From contig CAZLXP010000002.1 in NCBI GenBank assembly GCA_964563535.1, forward strand, positions 1 through 64,000: a stretch of DNA of 64,000 nt, given 5' to 3'. The notes beneath the pieces are model-generated. The model saw nothing but the letters and a program-made list of their open reading frames with translations, did not search any database and had not been told where the DNA came from. Position numbers and translations under genes: made by a program. Below, one piece after another: positions 32,294 through 41,132 of the stretch. The DNA comes from WVWN01 sp964563535 (GTDB lineage: Bacteria; RBG-13-66-14; B26-G2; WVWN01). Position 1 is the stretch's first letter, and each line of letters opens with the position of its first letter.

Positions 32294-32692
32294 CTATTCC
32301 CGGCCCGCCCGGGCGGCCGCGGCCGGCGCCCGCCGGGACGGCGTTTTACGGCCCGGGTTGCACTTTTTGATGCGCGACCGGTCGGCCTTGGCCAACGCCC
32401 TGGCGTCTTTTTGGAGGAGTTCGTCCTGCGCGGCCAAATTTTTAACCAACCGGATGAAGGGGGCCGTTCGCGGATCGCGGTTCAACGCGTAATCGGTCCA
32501 GGCGCCGCGCCGTTCGCTGGTCACCAGCGCCGCGTCCTTAAGTACGCGGAGGTGACGCGAGAGGTTAGGTTGGTTAAGCGACAACGCTTGGGCCAACTCG
32601 CAGACGCACGCCGGCCGCGACGCCAGCGCCGCCAGGATGCGCAGGCGGTTGGGTTCGGCTAGGGCCTTAAATATTTCCGCGCTTTTTTTCAT
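32294..32692 (-). CDS. arsR: ArsR/SmtB-family arsenic-responsive repressor
   Basis: This 132-residue winged-helix repressor has the As(III)-sensing pair CVCELAQAL (about residue 29) at the start of the first recognition segment, and LNQPNLSRHLRVLKDAALVTSERRG is the HTH and wing. The C-terminal 30 residues are basic and variable (KKCNPGRKTPSRR). When bound to As(III) it should leave the operator and allow expression. It is the first gene of the operon, with a consensus promoter and an adjacent AT dyad. Confidence 0.94.
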   Translation of the reverse strand: MKKSAEIFKALAEPNRLRILAALASRPACVCELAQALSLNQPNLSRHLRVLKDAALVTSERRGAWTDYALNRDPRTAPFIRLVKNLAAQDELLQKDARALAKADRSRIKKCNPGRKTPSRRAPAAAARAGRE

Positions 32693-32701
32693 ATATATAT
32701 T

Positions 32702-32715
32702 TATATAATCATATA
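32702..32715. promoter_or_regulatory. Candidate ArsR operator
   Basis: Perfect dyad TATAT-AATC-ATATA, 10 bases upstream of the arsR ATG and just after the predicted transcription start. Its place between promoter and gene suits autorepression, but the surroundings are very AT-rich, so a chance dyad is possible. Confidence 0.5.
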
Positions 32716-32729
32716 GTTATTTAATATAA

Positions 32730-32758
32730 ATTATAAACGGCAACCGGACCGGTGTCAA
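32730..32758 (-). promoter_or_regulatory. Promoter of the ars operon (perfect consensus)
   Basis: Minus strand: TTGACA (32758-32753), 17 bases, TATAAT (32735-32730). Both hexamers and the spacer are ideal, as expected for a promoter held off by a repressor. Confidence 0.9.
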
Positions 32759-32779
32759 CCAAAATTCGGGGATGCTTTT

Positions 32780-33376
32780 TCAGGCGGGGAGACTTACGTG
32801 AGCGAAGCAGCTTAAAGACCACATTACGGCGCCGGCCGCTACGGGCACGGTAAAATTGTCGACCCAGCCGCGGCTCAAGAGTTCCGCGCCCGCGGCGGCC
32901 GCGGCTCCCGCCAGCGCCAACCGCCAATCCAGAAACAACCACCCGGCGGCGAAACATACCCCGAAGCAAGCGAGCGTTCCCTCCAGCGTTTTCCCGGCGG
33001 CGATGCGGACCCGGCCTAAATTGGCGCCCACCAGATGCGCGGCCACGTCGCCGAAAGCTACGTAAACGAGCGCCACCCACGCGATAACCTTGGGGAAGAT
33101 GAGGAGGACGAGGAAGGTGGCGATAAGGTAGGGGATGGTGGCGTTAAGGGTGTGGTATTCCTCCTCCCGCAGGAGGCGCCCGAAGGCCGCGGCGAACACG
33201 CGCGCCGCGGTTTCGTTTTTGAAACGGAGTACTTCCAAAAGCGCGGCCACGGCGACGCCGGCGCCTACGACGGCCAACGTCGTAGTTTTTGAAAAAAAGC
33301 CGAAGTAGTATAGGGCCGGGAGAACTATCCCTAAAAGGTGCCAGCCTTTACGTAAGAGAACGTTTATTAATGACAT
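32780..33376 (-). CDS. Diacylglycerol/polyprenol kinase family membrane protein
   Basis: This is a 198-residue polytopic protein of the SEC59/DGK1/phytol kinase type (CTP- or NTP-dependent phosphorylation of an isoprenoid or lipid alcohol). Evidence: RKGWHLLGIVLPALYY at the N-terminus, then REEEYHTLNATIPYLIA, the conserved AFGDVAAHLVGANLGR (nucleotide-binding D) and KTLEGTLACFGVCF. The substrate is uncertain. It ends upstream of the ars promoter on the same strand. Confidence 0.85.
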   Translation of the reverse strand: MSLINVLLRKGWHLLGIVLPALYYFGFFSKTTTLAVVGAGVAVAALLEVLRFKNETAARVFAAAFGRLLREEEYHTLNATIPYLIATFLVLLIFPKVIAWVALVYVAFGDVAAHLVGANLGRVRIAAGKTLEGTLACFGVCFAAGWLFLDWRLALAGAAAAAGAELLSRGWVDNFTVPVAAGAVMWSLSCFAHVSLPA

Positions 33377-33499
33377 GGCAACGCCGCCGCGTTCGGACGC
33401 CGGGTTACGCGTAATAAGCGCCGAAGTATACGATACGTTTTATCGACGCTGCGAAAAAAAGAGTGGCTTTCGGTTTTTTATGGTAAAGTATATTTCGAT

Positions 33500-33796
33500 A
33501 TGCGTGATTTTACGGGCATAGCGAAAATGTTGCCGGCTCTCGACGAGGAGGACGTCGGGCGCCTCCTGGCGTACGTGGAAAGCATCGAGAACCTGGGAGC
33601 GCGTCTTGACGACCTCATGGATTTCGTCGAGCTAGGCCGACCCGATCTCCGAAGCATCATAGCGGCCATCGCGCGTTCCTATAAAAGCGAGGGTGCCGCC
33701 ACCGTCGAAGCCGTTACGACGGGCATATTGACCTTCCTTTTATTTATGGATCGGGCGTGGGCGGACCTTTACGGCGACGCCTGGCCGGTACATTAA
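33500..33796 (+). CDS. Hypothetical small helical protein upstream of gltX
   Basis: This 98-residue acidic protein has a repeated helix pattern (LDEEDVGRLLAYVESIENLGARLDDLMDFVELGRPDLRSIIAAIARSY). I do not recognise a family. It ends 14 bases before the gltX start, so the two may be cotranscribed. A soluble helical bundle is likely. Confidence 0.6.
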   Translation: MRDFTGIAKMLPALDEEDVGRLLAYVESIENLGARLDDLMDFVELGRPDLRSIIAAIARSYKSEGAATVEAVTTGILTFLLFMDRAWADLYGDAWPVH

Positions 33797-33810
33797 AGGT
33801 TGGCTTTACG

Positions 33811-35307
33811 ATGACGAAAGCTATACGGGTCAGGTTCGCGCCCGCGCCGACGGGACACCTACACGTCGGCGGCGCCCGCACCGCGCTGTTCAACTACCTC
33901 TTCGCCCGGCGCCACCAGGGGGTTTTTATCCTCCGGGTTGAGGATACGGACCCGGCCCGCTCGAGCGACGAGTACTACCGCTCCATAATCGACGCCCTTA
34001 GTTGGCTCGGCCTGGAATGGGATGAGGGCCCGGAAATAGGGGGTACCTACGGCCCCTACCGCCAATCCGAACGCCGGCCCATCTACGACGAGCACCTGCG
34101 AAAACTCCGCGCCGGGGACGCGGCGTACGAGTGTTTCTGCACGTCCGAAGAGCTGGAAGAGCGGCGGAAGAACATGCGGGACGCTGGCGCAGCGCCCCGG
34201 TACGACGGCCGGTGCGCCGATCTTTCGCCGGCCGAACGGGCCCGTTTGGCGAAACAGGGCCTAAAACCTTGCCTTCGCTTTCGCTTGGACCCGAAGGCCG
34301 ACCTGGCTTTCGACGACCTGATTCGGGGGCGCGTCGAAATCAAAGCCGCCGACCTGGACGATTTCGTGATCGCGCGCCCGGACGGCCTGCCGACGTATAA
34401 CTTCGTGTGCGCCGTGGACGACGCGACGATGGCGATAAGCCACGTCATAAGGGGCGAGGACCACATCTCGAATACGCCCCGCCAAATAGCCGTTTACCGC
34501 GCGCTGGGGCTCGAGCCGCCGGTTTTCGCTCACGTGCCGTTGCTCTTGGGGCCGGACAAGAGCAGGTTGTCTAAGCGGCACGGCGCCAAGCCGGTCCTGG
34601 AATACAAGGAAGACGGGTACCTGCCGGAGGCGTTCGTCAATTTCCTCGCCTTGCTCGGTTGGTCGTACGACGACGCGCGCGAACTTTTTACGCTGGAGGA
34701 GCTTAAGAAGGCATTCTCGCTCGAGCGCGTAACCAAAAAGGGGGCCGTATTCGACGCCGACAAGCTTACATGGATGAACGGCGTTTACCTCCGGAAGCTG
34801 TCGGGAGACGAGTTGTTCGTGCGGTCGCGGCCGTGGCTCGAGAAGGCGGGTTTCGTAGGGGAGGAAGACGACGCCCGGGCGGCGCTCGCCCGGGCGGCGC
34901 TGGCCCTCGAGCGCGAAAAAATTAAAACGCTTAGCGAAGCGCCCTCCCTCGTCCAGTTCTTTTTCACGGGAAAAATAGAGTACGACGAGCGGGCCGCCGA
35001 GAGTCTCTTAAAACTTCCCGGCGGCGCCGACGTGTTGCGAGACGTCGCCGAGGCGTGCGCCGCGCTGCCTGATTTCACGGCGGAGGTTTTGGAAAAAACG
35101 GTCCGCGCGCTGGCGAAAGAAAAAGGGGTGAGCGCGGCCAAAGTCATACACGCTATGCGCGCCGCGTTGTCGGGGAGGACCGCCGGGCCGTCGCTATTCG
35201 AAATGGCGGCGCTGATGGGCCGGCGACAAGTTGTTGAAAGGCTGTTAGAGGCCAGTCGGTTTATAAAAGGGAAAGGGATTAGTTCTGAAGCCGCCCCGGT
35301 AGAATGA
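33811..35307 (+). CDS. gltX: Glutamyl-tRNA synthetase
   Basis: This 498-residue class I synthetase charges tRNA-Glu (and tRNA-Gln in organisms that use GatCAB). The HIGH motif reads PTGHLHVGGARTAL (about residues 11-24) and the KMSKS equivalent DKSRLSKRHG (about 250). The C-terminal anticodon-binding domain is complete. Start chosen: ATG 33811; an in-frame ATG at 33757 would overlap the upstream gene. It overlaps the next gene by four bases. tRNA-Gln lies 0.7 kb downstream. Confidence 0.95.
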   Translation: MTKAIRVRFAPAPTGHLHVGGARTALFNYLFARRHQGVFILRVEDTDPARSSDEYYRSIIDALSWLGLEWDEGPEIGGTYGPYRQSERRPIYDEHLRKLRAGDAAYECFCTSEELEERRKNMRDAGAAPRYDGRCADLSPAERARLAKQGLKPCLRFRLDPKADLAFDDLIRGRVEIKAADLDDFVIARPDGLPTYNFVCAVDDATMAISHVIRGEDHISNTPRQIAVYRALGLEPPVFAHVPLLLGPDKSRLSKRHGAKPVLEYKEDGYLPEAFVNFLALLGWSYDDARELFTLEELKKAFSLERVTKKGAVFDADKLTWMNGVYLRKLSGDELFVRSRPWLEKAGFVGEEDDARAALARAALALEREKIKTLSEAPSLVQFFFTGKIEYDERAAESLLKLPGGADVLRDVAEACAALPDFTAEVLEKTVRALAKEKGVSAAKVIHAMRAALSGRTAGPSLFEMAALMGRRQVVERLLEASRFIKGKGISSEAAPVE

Positions 35308-35975
35308 CGTTCGCCCGCGGCATGACTACGAAGTCCGGATTCGGCGGGGAGCTCGTATGGCTTTCCACCTTCGGCGTAGCGTTCGGGTACTTGGAAAGCG
35401 CCGTCGTAGTGTATCTCCGGACGATCGCGTACGCGGGCAGTTTTTCGTTTCCGCTCCAGCCGATACCCCCTTTAATACTTGGGACGGAAATAGGCCGGGA
35501 AGCGGCGACGCTGGCGATGCTGGCCGCGGCGGCGCTCGCCCCGGGCGGCAGACGGCTTTTAAAGCTCGCGCGTTTCGTTTATTGTTTCGGCCTGTGGGAC
35601 GTCTTTTACTACGTGGGTTTAAAGGCACTTCTGGGTTGGCCGCCGTCGGCCTTCACCTGGGACATACTATTTTTGATTCCGGTGCCTTGGTCCGCGCCGG
35701 TTCTCGCCCCGGCGTCGGTAGCGGCGTATTTCGCGGTCGTCGGCGCGTACGGCATAATTAGGAGGGGCGACGTCAAGACTACCGCGTGGCAGGCGGCCTT
35801 GGCGGCCGGGGGAGCCGGCCTGATTTTCACAACGTTTTTATGGAACGTGGGACCGTGTATCCGCGCCGAACCGCCGGCTACGTACCCCTGGCCTTTATTC
35901 GGCTTGGGTTTAGCGGCGCTGGTCGCGGCCTTCGTCGCGGCTTTTATTGGAACGCAGCGGCGCCGTAAAATCTAA
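35304..35975 (+). CDS. Polytopic membrane protein of unknown function
   Basis: This is a 223-residue protein with six likely membrane helices, starting in an ATGA overlap with the gltX stop. A conserved-looking loop (CFGLWDVFYYVGLKALLGWP) and WDILFLIPVPWSAPVLAP suggest a real family, but I cannot name it. Coupling to gltX may be incidental. Confidence 0.7.
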   Translation: MTFARGMTTKSGFGGELVWLSTFGVAFGYLESAVVVYLRTIAYAGSFSFPLQPIPPLILGTEIGREAATLAMLAAAALAPGGRRLLKLARFVYCFGLWDVFYYVGLKALLGWPPSAFTWDILFLIPVPWSAPVLAPASVAAYFAVVGAYGIIRRGDVKTTAWQAALAAGGAGLIFTTFLWNVGPCIRAEPPATYPWPLFGLGLAALVAAFVAAFIGTQRRRKI

Positions 35976-35991
35976 AATGTGGGTTTTAACC

Positions 35992-36020
35992 TTGACAAGC
36001 GAGTTTAACTAGTTTATCTT
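35992..36020 (+). promoter_or_regulatory. Promoter of tRNA-Gln
   Basis: TTGACA (35992-35997), 17 bases, TATCTT (36015-36020). Start predicted near 36027, six bases before the mature tRNA. Confidence 0.8.
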
Positions 36021-36032
36021 GGTATTAGCTGT

Positions 36033-36106
36033 TGGGGAGTCGTCTAGGGGTAGGACAGCGGACTCTGGATCCGTATGCGGGGGTTCGAATCCTCCCTCCC
36101 CAGCCA
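36033..36106 (+). tRNA. tRNA-Gln (anticodon CUG)
   Basis: Seven-base acceptor arms TGGGGAG (36033-36039) and CTCCCCA (36096-36102), then G and an encoded CCA (36104-36106). The anticodon stem GCGGA/TCCGT encloses the loop CTCTGGA, giving anticodon CTG (reads CAG). The T-loop GGTTCGAATCC is canonical. Confidence 0.95.
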
Positions 36107-36179
36107 AAATAAACGCCCACGCGGGCGAGGGCCTTTGTGGGTTTTTGTTTACCGATTTAAGGTTCGGAAGGAATGCACG

Positions 36180-37628
36180 ATGAAAATATCGCTAGTCGAA
36201 CCGGAACCTGCCGATTTTAATATCTACACTAAATTCCCCCAACCGAGGCTCGGTTTGCCGTTAATCGCGACGATGTTAGCGCGACGCGGTCACGACGTCG
36301 ATTTCTACTGCGACAGCGTCGCGAAACGTTCGGCGCGCGATTTTTACGACATTCTCCGCAGCGACTTGGTGGGCATTTCGATAACGACCTCCACCGCCCC
36401 GGCGGGGTACCGCTTAGGTCGGACTTTGAAATTAGCCAAGGTGCCCGTAGTATTCGGCGGCGCGCACGCGACCTATTGCCCGGAGGAAGCGCTCCGATAC
36501 GGCGATTACGTCGTTCGGGGCGAGGGCGAATACGCCGCCCTTGAGCTCGTGGAGGCTCTGGCGGCGGGGGCTTCGCCGGTCGGCATTAAGAATTTATCTT
36601 ACCGGGTCGACGGCGGGGCGGTGCACGAACCGCTGCGGCCGCCGGTGGAACGGCTCGAGGACCTGCCGTGGCCCGATTTCTCTTTGATGAAGGGCGCGCG
36701 CCGAATGCATGTATATCCCATCGCGACGAGCCGGGGTTGCCCGCGCCATTGCGATTTCTGCGCCGTTACGCCGTTATTCGGCCACAAGGTCAGGCGCCGG
36801 GCGCCGGAAGACGCGATCGAGGAAGTCCGGCGCATAAGCCAACGGGATATGTTCATCGTGGACGATAATTTTACGGGGAATCGTCGATACGTGCGCGAGC
36901 TTCTCGAGGGGTTTGCCCGCCTGAAGGGTGCGCCGCGATGGATGGCGCAGGCGGGTGTAGACATCGGCCGCGACGAAGAACTGGTGCGATTGATGAGGCG
37001 GGCCGGGTGCGAGAGGCTGGCGGTCGGTTTCGAATCCGTAAACGACGATACTTTAGCGGGGTACGGTAAAGGTCAAACTTGCGACGACGTCGTCCGCTGT
37101 ATAGAAATGCTACGTAAATACGGTATATGGATTCACGGCATGTTTATGCTGGGGGGCGACGCGGACGGGCCGGATGCGGCCGCCAAAACGGTAGCGTTTA
37201 CGAAAAAGCATAATATCGATTCGGTACAATTCCTGGCGTTAACGCCCATCCCCGGGACCAACCTCTACGATCGTCTTGAGCGGGAAGGGCGCGTATTCAC
37301 CCGCGATTGGGCGCTATACGACGGCCATCACGTCGTTATCGAGCCGGCCCGCATGACGCCGCTCGAGTTGCAATTGGGTTTGATTAAAGCGACGCGGGAG
37401 TTTTATTCTTTCCGGCGGGTCTTGCGCGAAGTCCGACGCTTCCACTGGTTCGCCGCGGTTACGACGGTCTACGGCCACCGGTTGGTGCGGAAGTGGCAGC
37501 GGCGGAAGGGCGAGTTGTTGAAAGTACTGGAACGCCGCAACCTGAACCGCGCCAAAAGGATTCCATCCGGTTTAACCCGAAAAAACGTCCCGGCCGACCC
37601 GATTCAGAAAACCGCGGCGCCGCCGTAA
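36180..37628 (+). CDS. B12-binding radical SAM protein (BchE/Elp3-like)
   Basis: This 482-residue protein has an N-terminal cobalamin-binding-like domain (about 1-150, with the GGAHATYCPEEAL region), then a radical SAM core with CPRHCDFC (the CxxxCxxC cluster, about residue 185), followed by VDDNFTGN and GFESVNDDTL. Such proteins methylate or cyclise unactivated carbons; the substrate is unknown. Start chosen: ATG 36180, supported by GGAAGGA; the frame is open upstream into the tRNA gene. A strong terminator follows. Confidence 0.9.
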   Translation: MKISLVEPEPADFNIYTKFPQPRLGLPLIATMLARRGHDVDFYCDSVAKRSARDFYDILRSDLVGISITTSTAPAGYRLGRTLKLAKVPVVFGGAHATYCPEEALRYGDYVVRGEGEYAALELVEALAAGASPVGIKNLSYRVDGGAVHEPLRPPVERLEDLPWPDFSLMKGARRMHVYPIATSRGCPRHCDFCAVTPLFGHKVRRRAPEDAIEEVRRISQRDMFIVDDNFTGNRRYVRELLEGFARLKGAPRWMAQAGVDIGRDEELVRLMRRAGCERLAVGFESVNDDTLAGYGKGQTCDDVVRCIEMLRKYGIWIHGMFMLGGDADGPDAAAKTVAFTKKHNIDSVQFLALTPIPGTNLYDRLEREGRVFTRDWALYDGHHVVIEPARMTPLELQLGLIKATREFYSFRRVLREVRRFHWFAAVTTVYGHRLVRKWQRRKGELLKVLERRNLNRAKRIPSGLTRKNVPADPIQKTAAPP

Positions 37629-37653
37629 ATCGGCGGCGGAGAGGCGAACGTTG

Positions 37654-37684
37654 AACCGGCTTCAGATATGGAAGCCGGTTTTTT
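37654..37684 (+). terminator. Rho-independent terminator after the radical SAM gene
   Basis: Perfect 10-bp arms (37654-37663 and 37671-37680), seven-base loop, then a T-run (37679-37684). Confidence 0.95.
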
Positions 37685-37695
37685 ACGCGCCTGGG

Positions 37696-38853
37696 CTAAA
37701 TATTGCCGAGCTGCTTAATATCACGAGGGACCGGATTCAGCCCTTTAATCGTAGTCGGCGGCGCAAGTAAGTGAACGTTGGCCACGCGTATTCTTCTCAG
37801 GCCGGCGCCTTTGGCCGCGTCGAAGCATCGCTCGGCGTGCGCCCGCGACGTCGTCGGCAAGTCGTGCATGCGATGGCAGGGATAGAAGGCGAGCAGGCTG
37901 TATGGGATATCCTCGTCGAGCGAGGCTAACCGCCGCGCTATAGCGCCGACCTCTTCCTCATCGATATACCCCGGCACGAGGGGCGTACTCGCGACCAAAG
38001 GCGGGGGGGAAGGGCGCCGGGGAATGTATTCGGCCAAGAGCGCGACGTTCTCCCACGTTCGCCGGTTGGATGCGCCGGTCAGCGCCAGGTGTACATTTTC
38101 GTCCGCGGCCTTGACGTCTAATTTGACGCAGCCGCCGCTTTCGAGGGCGACCTCCATCATCCGGCGGGCGCCGCGCGCCGACGCGGAGCCGTTGGTCTCC
38201 CAACAGATGCGTAGGATGCGCCCCTCTTTTCGCGCCTCCCGCGACGCCATCCGGGACGCGGCCAGCGAGTGCTCGAGCTGCGAGGCCGGGTCGCCGCCGA
38301 AATAACAGACGCAGGAGGTTTTATCGTCGACGGCGGCGGCGAGCTCGGCCGCGGACGTAGCGCCTTTCATATAACGGCTGCGAAAATGGCTGTTCTGGCA
38401 GAAAAGACAGTCGAACGTGCACGAGTGGTAAAAAACCGCCAAGTTCTTATAACCGAACTCGGGGCCGTCGCGATAAGCATATTTCGGATAACCGGCCCCC
38501 GTCTCCGCCGGGCACACCCACGAAGCCACGCAATTCGTCGGCAGCCAATCGTAATACCAGGATAAGTAGCCTTGGTTAACGTTCGCGAGGACGCGCAGGC
38601 GGCCGTCGCGGTTCTCTACCATGCCGCAGTAACCGCGTTCGCCGTCGGCGACCCGGCAGGAGTTGCCGCAGCGGCGGCACGGCAACCCTTCCCGCGGGGG
38701 GAAAGCGGGTAGGGAATAGCCGGCGCGGGCGCGACGATGCGCCTCCTCCGCAAAGGGCTTTGCCCCCTCGCGCGCGATTATACAATCGCGGCAGACCGAT
38801 AGACAACTCGCGACGACGGGGGAAGTGCGGCCGCATAATCGGCACGTACCCAT
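37696..38853 (-). CDS. Radical SAM protein of the pyruvate formate-lyase activase-like type
   Basis: This 385-residue protein has an N-terminal zinc-ribbon-like region (CRLCGRTS, CRDC), a second cysteine block CRRCGNSCRV, and a radical SAM cluster CTFDCLFCQN (about residue 145). CVCYFGGDPASQLEHSL and WETNGSA match the PflA/AmmeMemoRadiSam-type core. It may activate a partner glycyl-radical-type or unknown protein; none is adjacent. It is convergent with the upstream radical SAM gene. The start ATG lies 36 bases after the DUF3795 stop. Confidence 0.9.
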   Translation of the reverse strand: MGTCRLCGRTSPVVASCLSVCRDCIIAREGAKPFAEEAHRRARAGYSLPAFPPREGLPCRRCGNSCRVADGERGYCGMVENRDGRLRVLANVNQGYLSWYYDWLPTNCVASWVCPAETGAGYPKYAYRDGPEFGYKNLAVFYHSCTFDCLFCQNSHFRSRYMKGATSAAELAAAVDDKTSCVCYFGGDPASQLEHSLAASRMASREARKEGRILRICWETNGSASARGARRMMEVALESGGCVKLDVKAADENVHLALTGASNRRTWENVALLAEYIPRRPSPPPLVASTPLVPGYIDEEEVGAIARRLASLDEDIPYSLLAFYPCHRMHDLPTTSRAHAERCFDAAKGAGLRRIRVANVHLLAPPTTIKGLNPVPRDIKQLGNI

Positions 38854-38889
38854 CAGGTTAACTTTTTTCTTTAATCACCGACTTAGCTT

Positions 38890-39342
38890 TTAGTCGGCTG
38901 GTAGTCGTACGTCGGCGTAGGCGAACCCGGACTCGGCACGTTCCTCTTGCTCCGCTACCCACTTCTCCAAACCTATAAGCTTTAATCGCGCGTTATCCGC
39001 GCGGGCCATAGGATAATGACATAGGACGTCATGCTTCGCGCAGGACCAATCGGCGCATTCGACGCACAGCGTTAGGCCGTGTCCTCGCGCGCACTTGCGG
39101 ATTTCGCACCCGGGGTCGCCCCCGTCGCCCCGACACCCCGGGCAAGCGCCATCGGCTAGCCGGGTCAAGCCTTCCCAAAAAGACTCCCAGATGTCGGCCA
39201 TTCCGGGGATATCGAAAAAAAGGCGGTCGTATCCTTCGCGGCGGAGGTCGCGACGCAAAGCCGCGGCGCGGGTCGGTATGCGGCGCCTGCTGGCGCAGAG
39301 GCCGCAGTATAAGCCGCAATAAGTTACTTCCCGAAGGTCCAT
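38890..39342 (-). CDS. DUF3795 family cysteine-rich protein
   Basis: This 150-residue protein has the family opening CGLYCGLCAS and many further cysteines (CPGCRGDGG, CEIRKCARGHGL, CVECADWSC), likely binding zinc or an iron-sulfur cluster. The function is unknown. It precedes the PflA-like radical SAM gene on the same strand, 36 bases apart, so they may share a transcript. Confidence 0.85.
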   Translation of the reverse strand: MDLREVTYCGLYCGLCASRRRIPTRAAALRRDLRREGYDRLFFDIPGMADIWESFWEGLTRLADGACPGCRGDGGDPGCEIRKCARGHGLTLCVECADWSCAKHDVLCHYPMARADNARLKLIGLEKWVAEQEERAESGFAYADVRLPAD

Positions 39343-39754
39343 CGCGTTACTCCCCCGTTGGCCATTTAAGCGTTTCGTTTTGGTTTACCGTTCTACTTCT
39401 CATACGGCGAAACGGCGTACGGTATTATGCTTCGCTTTGTTTCCCCAGCGATTATGCGTTCGCGGCTTAACTGCTGAGCGCCGCGTTCGGCGTTTACATT
39501 GGGACGCCGCCGCGGTATAATTTTTATAAGTATTCGAGAAAAACGGCTTTTAATTTACCACAAAAGGCGGCGGTTTAAACGTCGTTTTTTGAGCGGGGAT
39601 AGGGCTAAGGCCAAGCGGCGGCACGAGAATAGCGTTATTACCGCCGAAGTCCTGGTTGCCCTAAGCGGTAAATAACTTTGCACCTGCCATGGCGTACCGA
39701 AACAAAAGGGCCGACTTTAAATCAAAAGCGAATAAGCCGCTCTCGCGGCTCGAG
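39343..39754. other. 412-base intergenic region with a promoter and long leader
   Basis: A good sigma70 promoter sits at 39493-39521 (TTTACA, 17 bases, TATAAT, plus strand). From its predicted start near 39528 there are about 225 bases before the ATG at 39755. That leader holds an AAAACGGCTTTT-like hairpin and no protein-like frame. It could be a long 5' UTR or a small RNA. Confidence 0.5.
39493..39521 (+). promoter_or_regulatory. Sigma70-type promoter in the 39.4-kb intergenic region
   Basis: TTTACA (39493-39498), 17 bases, TATAAT (39516-39521); predicted transcription start near 39528. Confidence 0.7.
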
Positions 39755-40468
39755 ATGCGGCGTAGCGTTTTCGTTATCGGGTGCTCGTTGGCGTTCGTTA
39801 CTTGCGTCCGTGCCCACCTGTTGTTCGAGCTTTACCCCGGTAAGGCGTTCAACGGCGGCGCGGACGTGACGTTGCGCGAGCCGGCGGCCGGTACGGATAT
39901 CGTTATTCATAACGTGCCGCTGGAGGATAAATCTTTCGAGTTGCCGTTTTATTGGGGAAGTCGGCTAAGTTATTTCGTCGGCAGTAAACCGGCGTGCGGC
40001 GTCGCCCTCGATTTTATGCACGCGAAAGCTATCGGGGACACGGCGGGCACGGCATACGTCCGCGGCCGGTGGCGGGGAGAACCGGTCGAAGGGACGTCGC
40101 CTATTCGCCGATACCTAAGCCGGCTCGAGCTTAGCCACGGCAACAACCTCTTTTTAATCGAGGGAATTATCTGTTACCGGCCGCGCGTATTTTCAAACCG
40201 GGCCGAACTTTACGGGGGAGGAGGCGCGGGGCCGGCACTCCTCCACGTCGAGGTGACGACCCCTACGCAAAAGACTTTTGAATATCGATGGGATTGGTGT
40301 TGGGGCGTATTGGGCGGCGGCCGTTTCTGGATATGGCGCCGCGTCGCGCTATTCGGGGAATATAAATTTACGGGCGGGACTTACGAGCTGGCATTGACCG
40401 ACGGTACCGCAACGCTGACGTCGGCGGCGAGCCACGCGACCGCGGGTTTTACCGTAAAATTATTATGA
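39755..40468 (+). CDS. Exported protein, possible outer-membrane beta-barrel
   Basis: This 237-residue protein has a signal peptide (RRSVFVIGCSLAFVTCVRA) followed by alternating beta-strand patterns and many aromatic residues (FELPFYWGSRLSYFVG, YRWDWCWGVLGGGRFWIWRRVALFGEYKF), and ends in a hydrophobic strand. This fits a small outer-membrane barrel, but no family is certain. An in-frame ATG at 39689 would add 22 residues before the signal peptide and is less likely. Neither start has a strong ribosome-binding site. Confidence 0.65.
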   Translation: MRRSVFVIGCSLAFVTCVRAHLLFELYPGKAFNGGADVTLREPAAGTDIVIHNVPLEDKSFELPFYWGSRLSYFVGSKPACGVALDFMHAKAIGDTAGTAYVRGRWRGEPVEGTSPIRRYLSRLELSHGNNLFLIEGIICYRPRVFSNRAELYGGGGAGPALLHVEVTTPTQKTFEYRWDWCWGVLGGGRFWIWRRVALFGEYKFTGGTYELALTDGTATLTSAASHATAGFTVKLL

Positions 40469-40538
40469 TAACTTGTAGAGCGCGTCGGATTTTATTAGAA
40501 TAGGATAGCTCAAGGCGACGTTAGCTACGAGGGGTGAA

Positions 40539-41120
40539 ATGAAAGTAATAGGCGTATGCGGTTCGCCCAGGCGGCGCGGCAACAGCGAACAACTACTCGA
40601 CCTCGCCCTCGGCGTAATACACGCGGAAGGCATCGATACCGTTAAAATTTTACTCGGCGGAAAACAAATATTGCCGTGCACCGCGTGCTTGAAGTGCAGG
40701 GAAAAAAGGGATGGTTTGTGTCACGGCCGCGACGACGACCTGGTGCCGGCGTTGCCGACGATATACGGCGCCGACGGCTTATTGCTCGCGACGCCGGTCT
40801 ATTTCGGCGCCGCGACGGCCGAGATGACGGCCTTCGTAGACCGCGTAGGGTACGTATCGCGCGCCAACGGCGGCCTCTTGCGCCGCAAAGTCGGGGCGCC
40901 CATAGTCGTAGCCCGCCGCGCCGGCCAGAACTTTACCGTCGCTCAGCTCAATTATTTCTTCTTAATCAACGGGATGGTCGTGCCCGGCGCAAGTTATTGG
41001 CCTATAGCCTTCGGCGGCGCCCCGGGCGAAGCGCTCCAAGACGACGAAGGCGTATCCACGATTAAGGATTTGGCGCGAAACGTCGCCTGGCTCGTTAAGC
41101 AGATAGCTGGCAATAAATGA
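40539..41120 (+). CDS. Iron-sulfur flavoprotein / NAD(P)H-dependent FMN reductase family
   Basis: This 193-residue flavodoxin-like protein has GVCGSPRRRGNSEQLL (FMN phosphate loop) at the N-terminus and CTACLKCREKRDGLC (about residue 47), which matches the compact cysteine motif of Isf-type iron-sulfur flavoproteins. The TPVYFGAATAEMTAF segment binds the flavin ring. It is likely cytoplasmic and involved in anaerobic electron transfer or oxygen defence. It precedes the DUF6125 gene by 12 bases. Confidence 0.9.
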   Translation: MKVIGVCGSPRRRGNSEQLLDLALGVIHAEGIDTVKILLGGKQILPCTACLKCREKRDGLCHGRDDDLVPALPTIYGADGLLLATPVYFGAATAEMTAFVDRVGYVSRANGGLLRRKVGAPIVVARRAGQNFTVAQLNYFFLINGMVVPGASYWPIAFGGAPGEALQDDEGVSTIKDLARNVAWLVKQIAGNK

Positions 41121-41132
41121 GGAGTATAAGAC

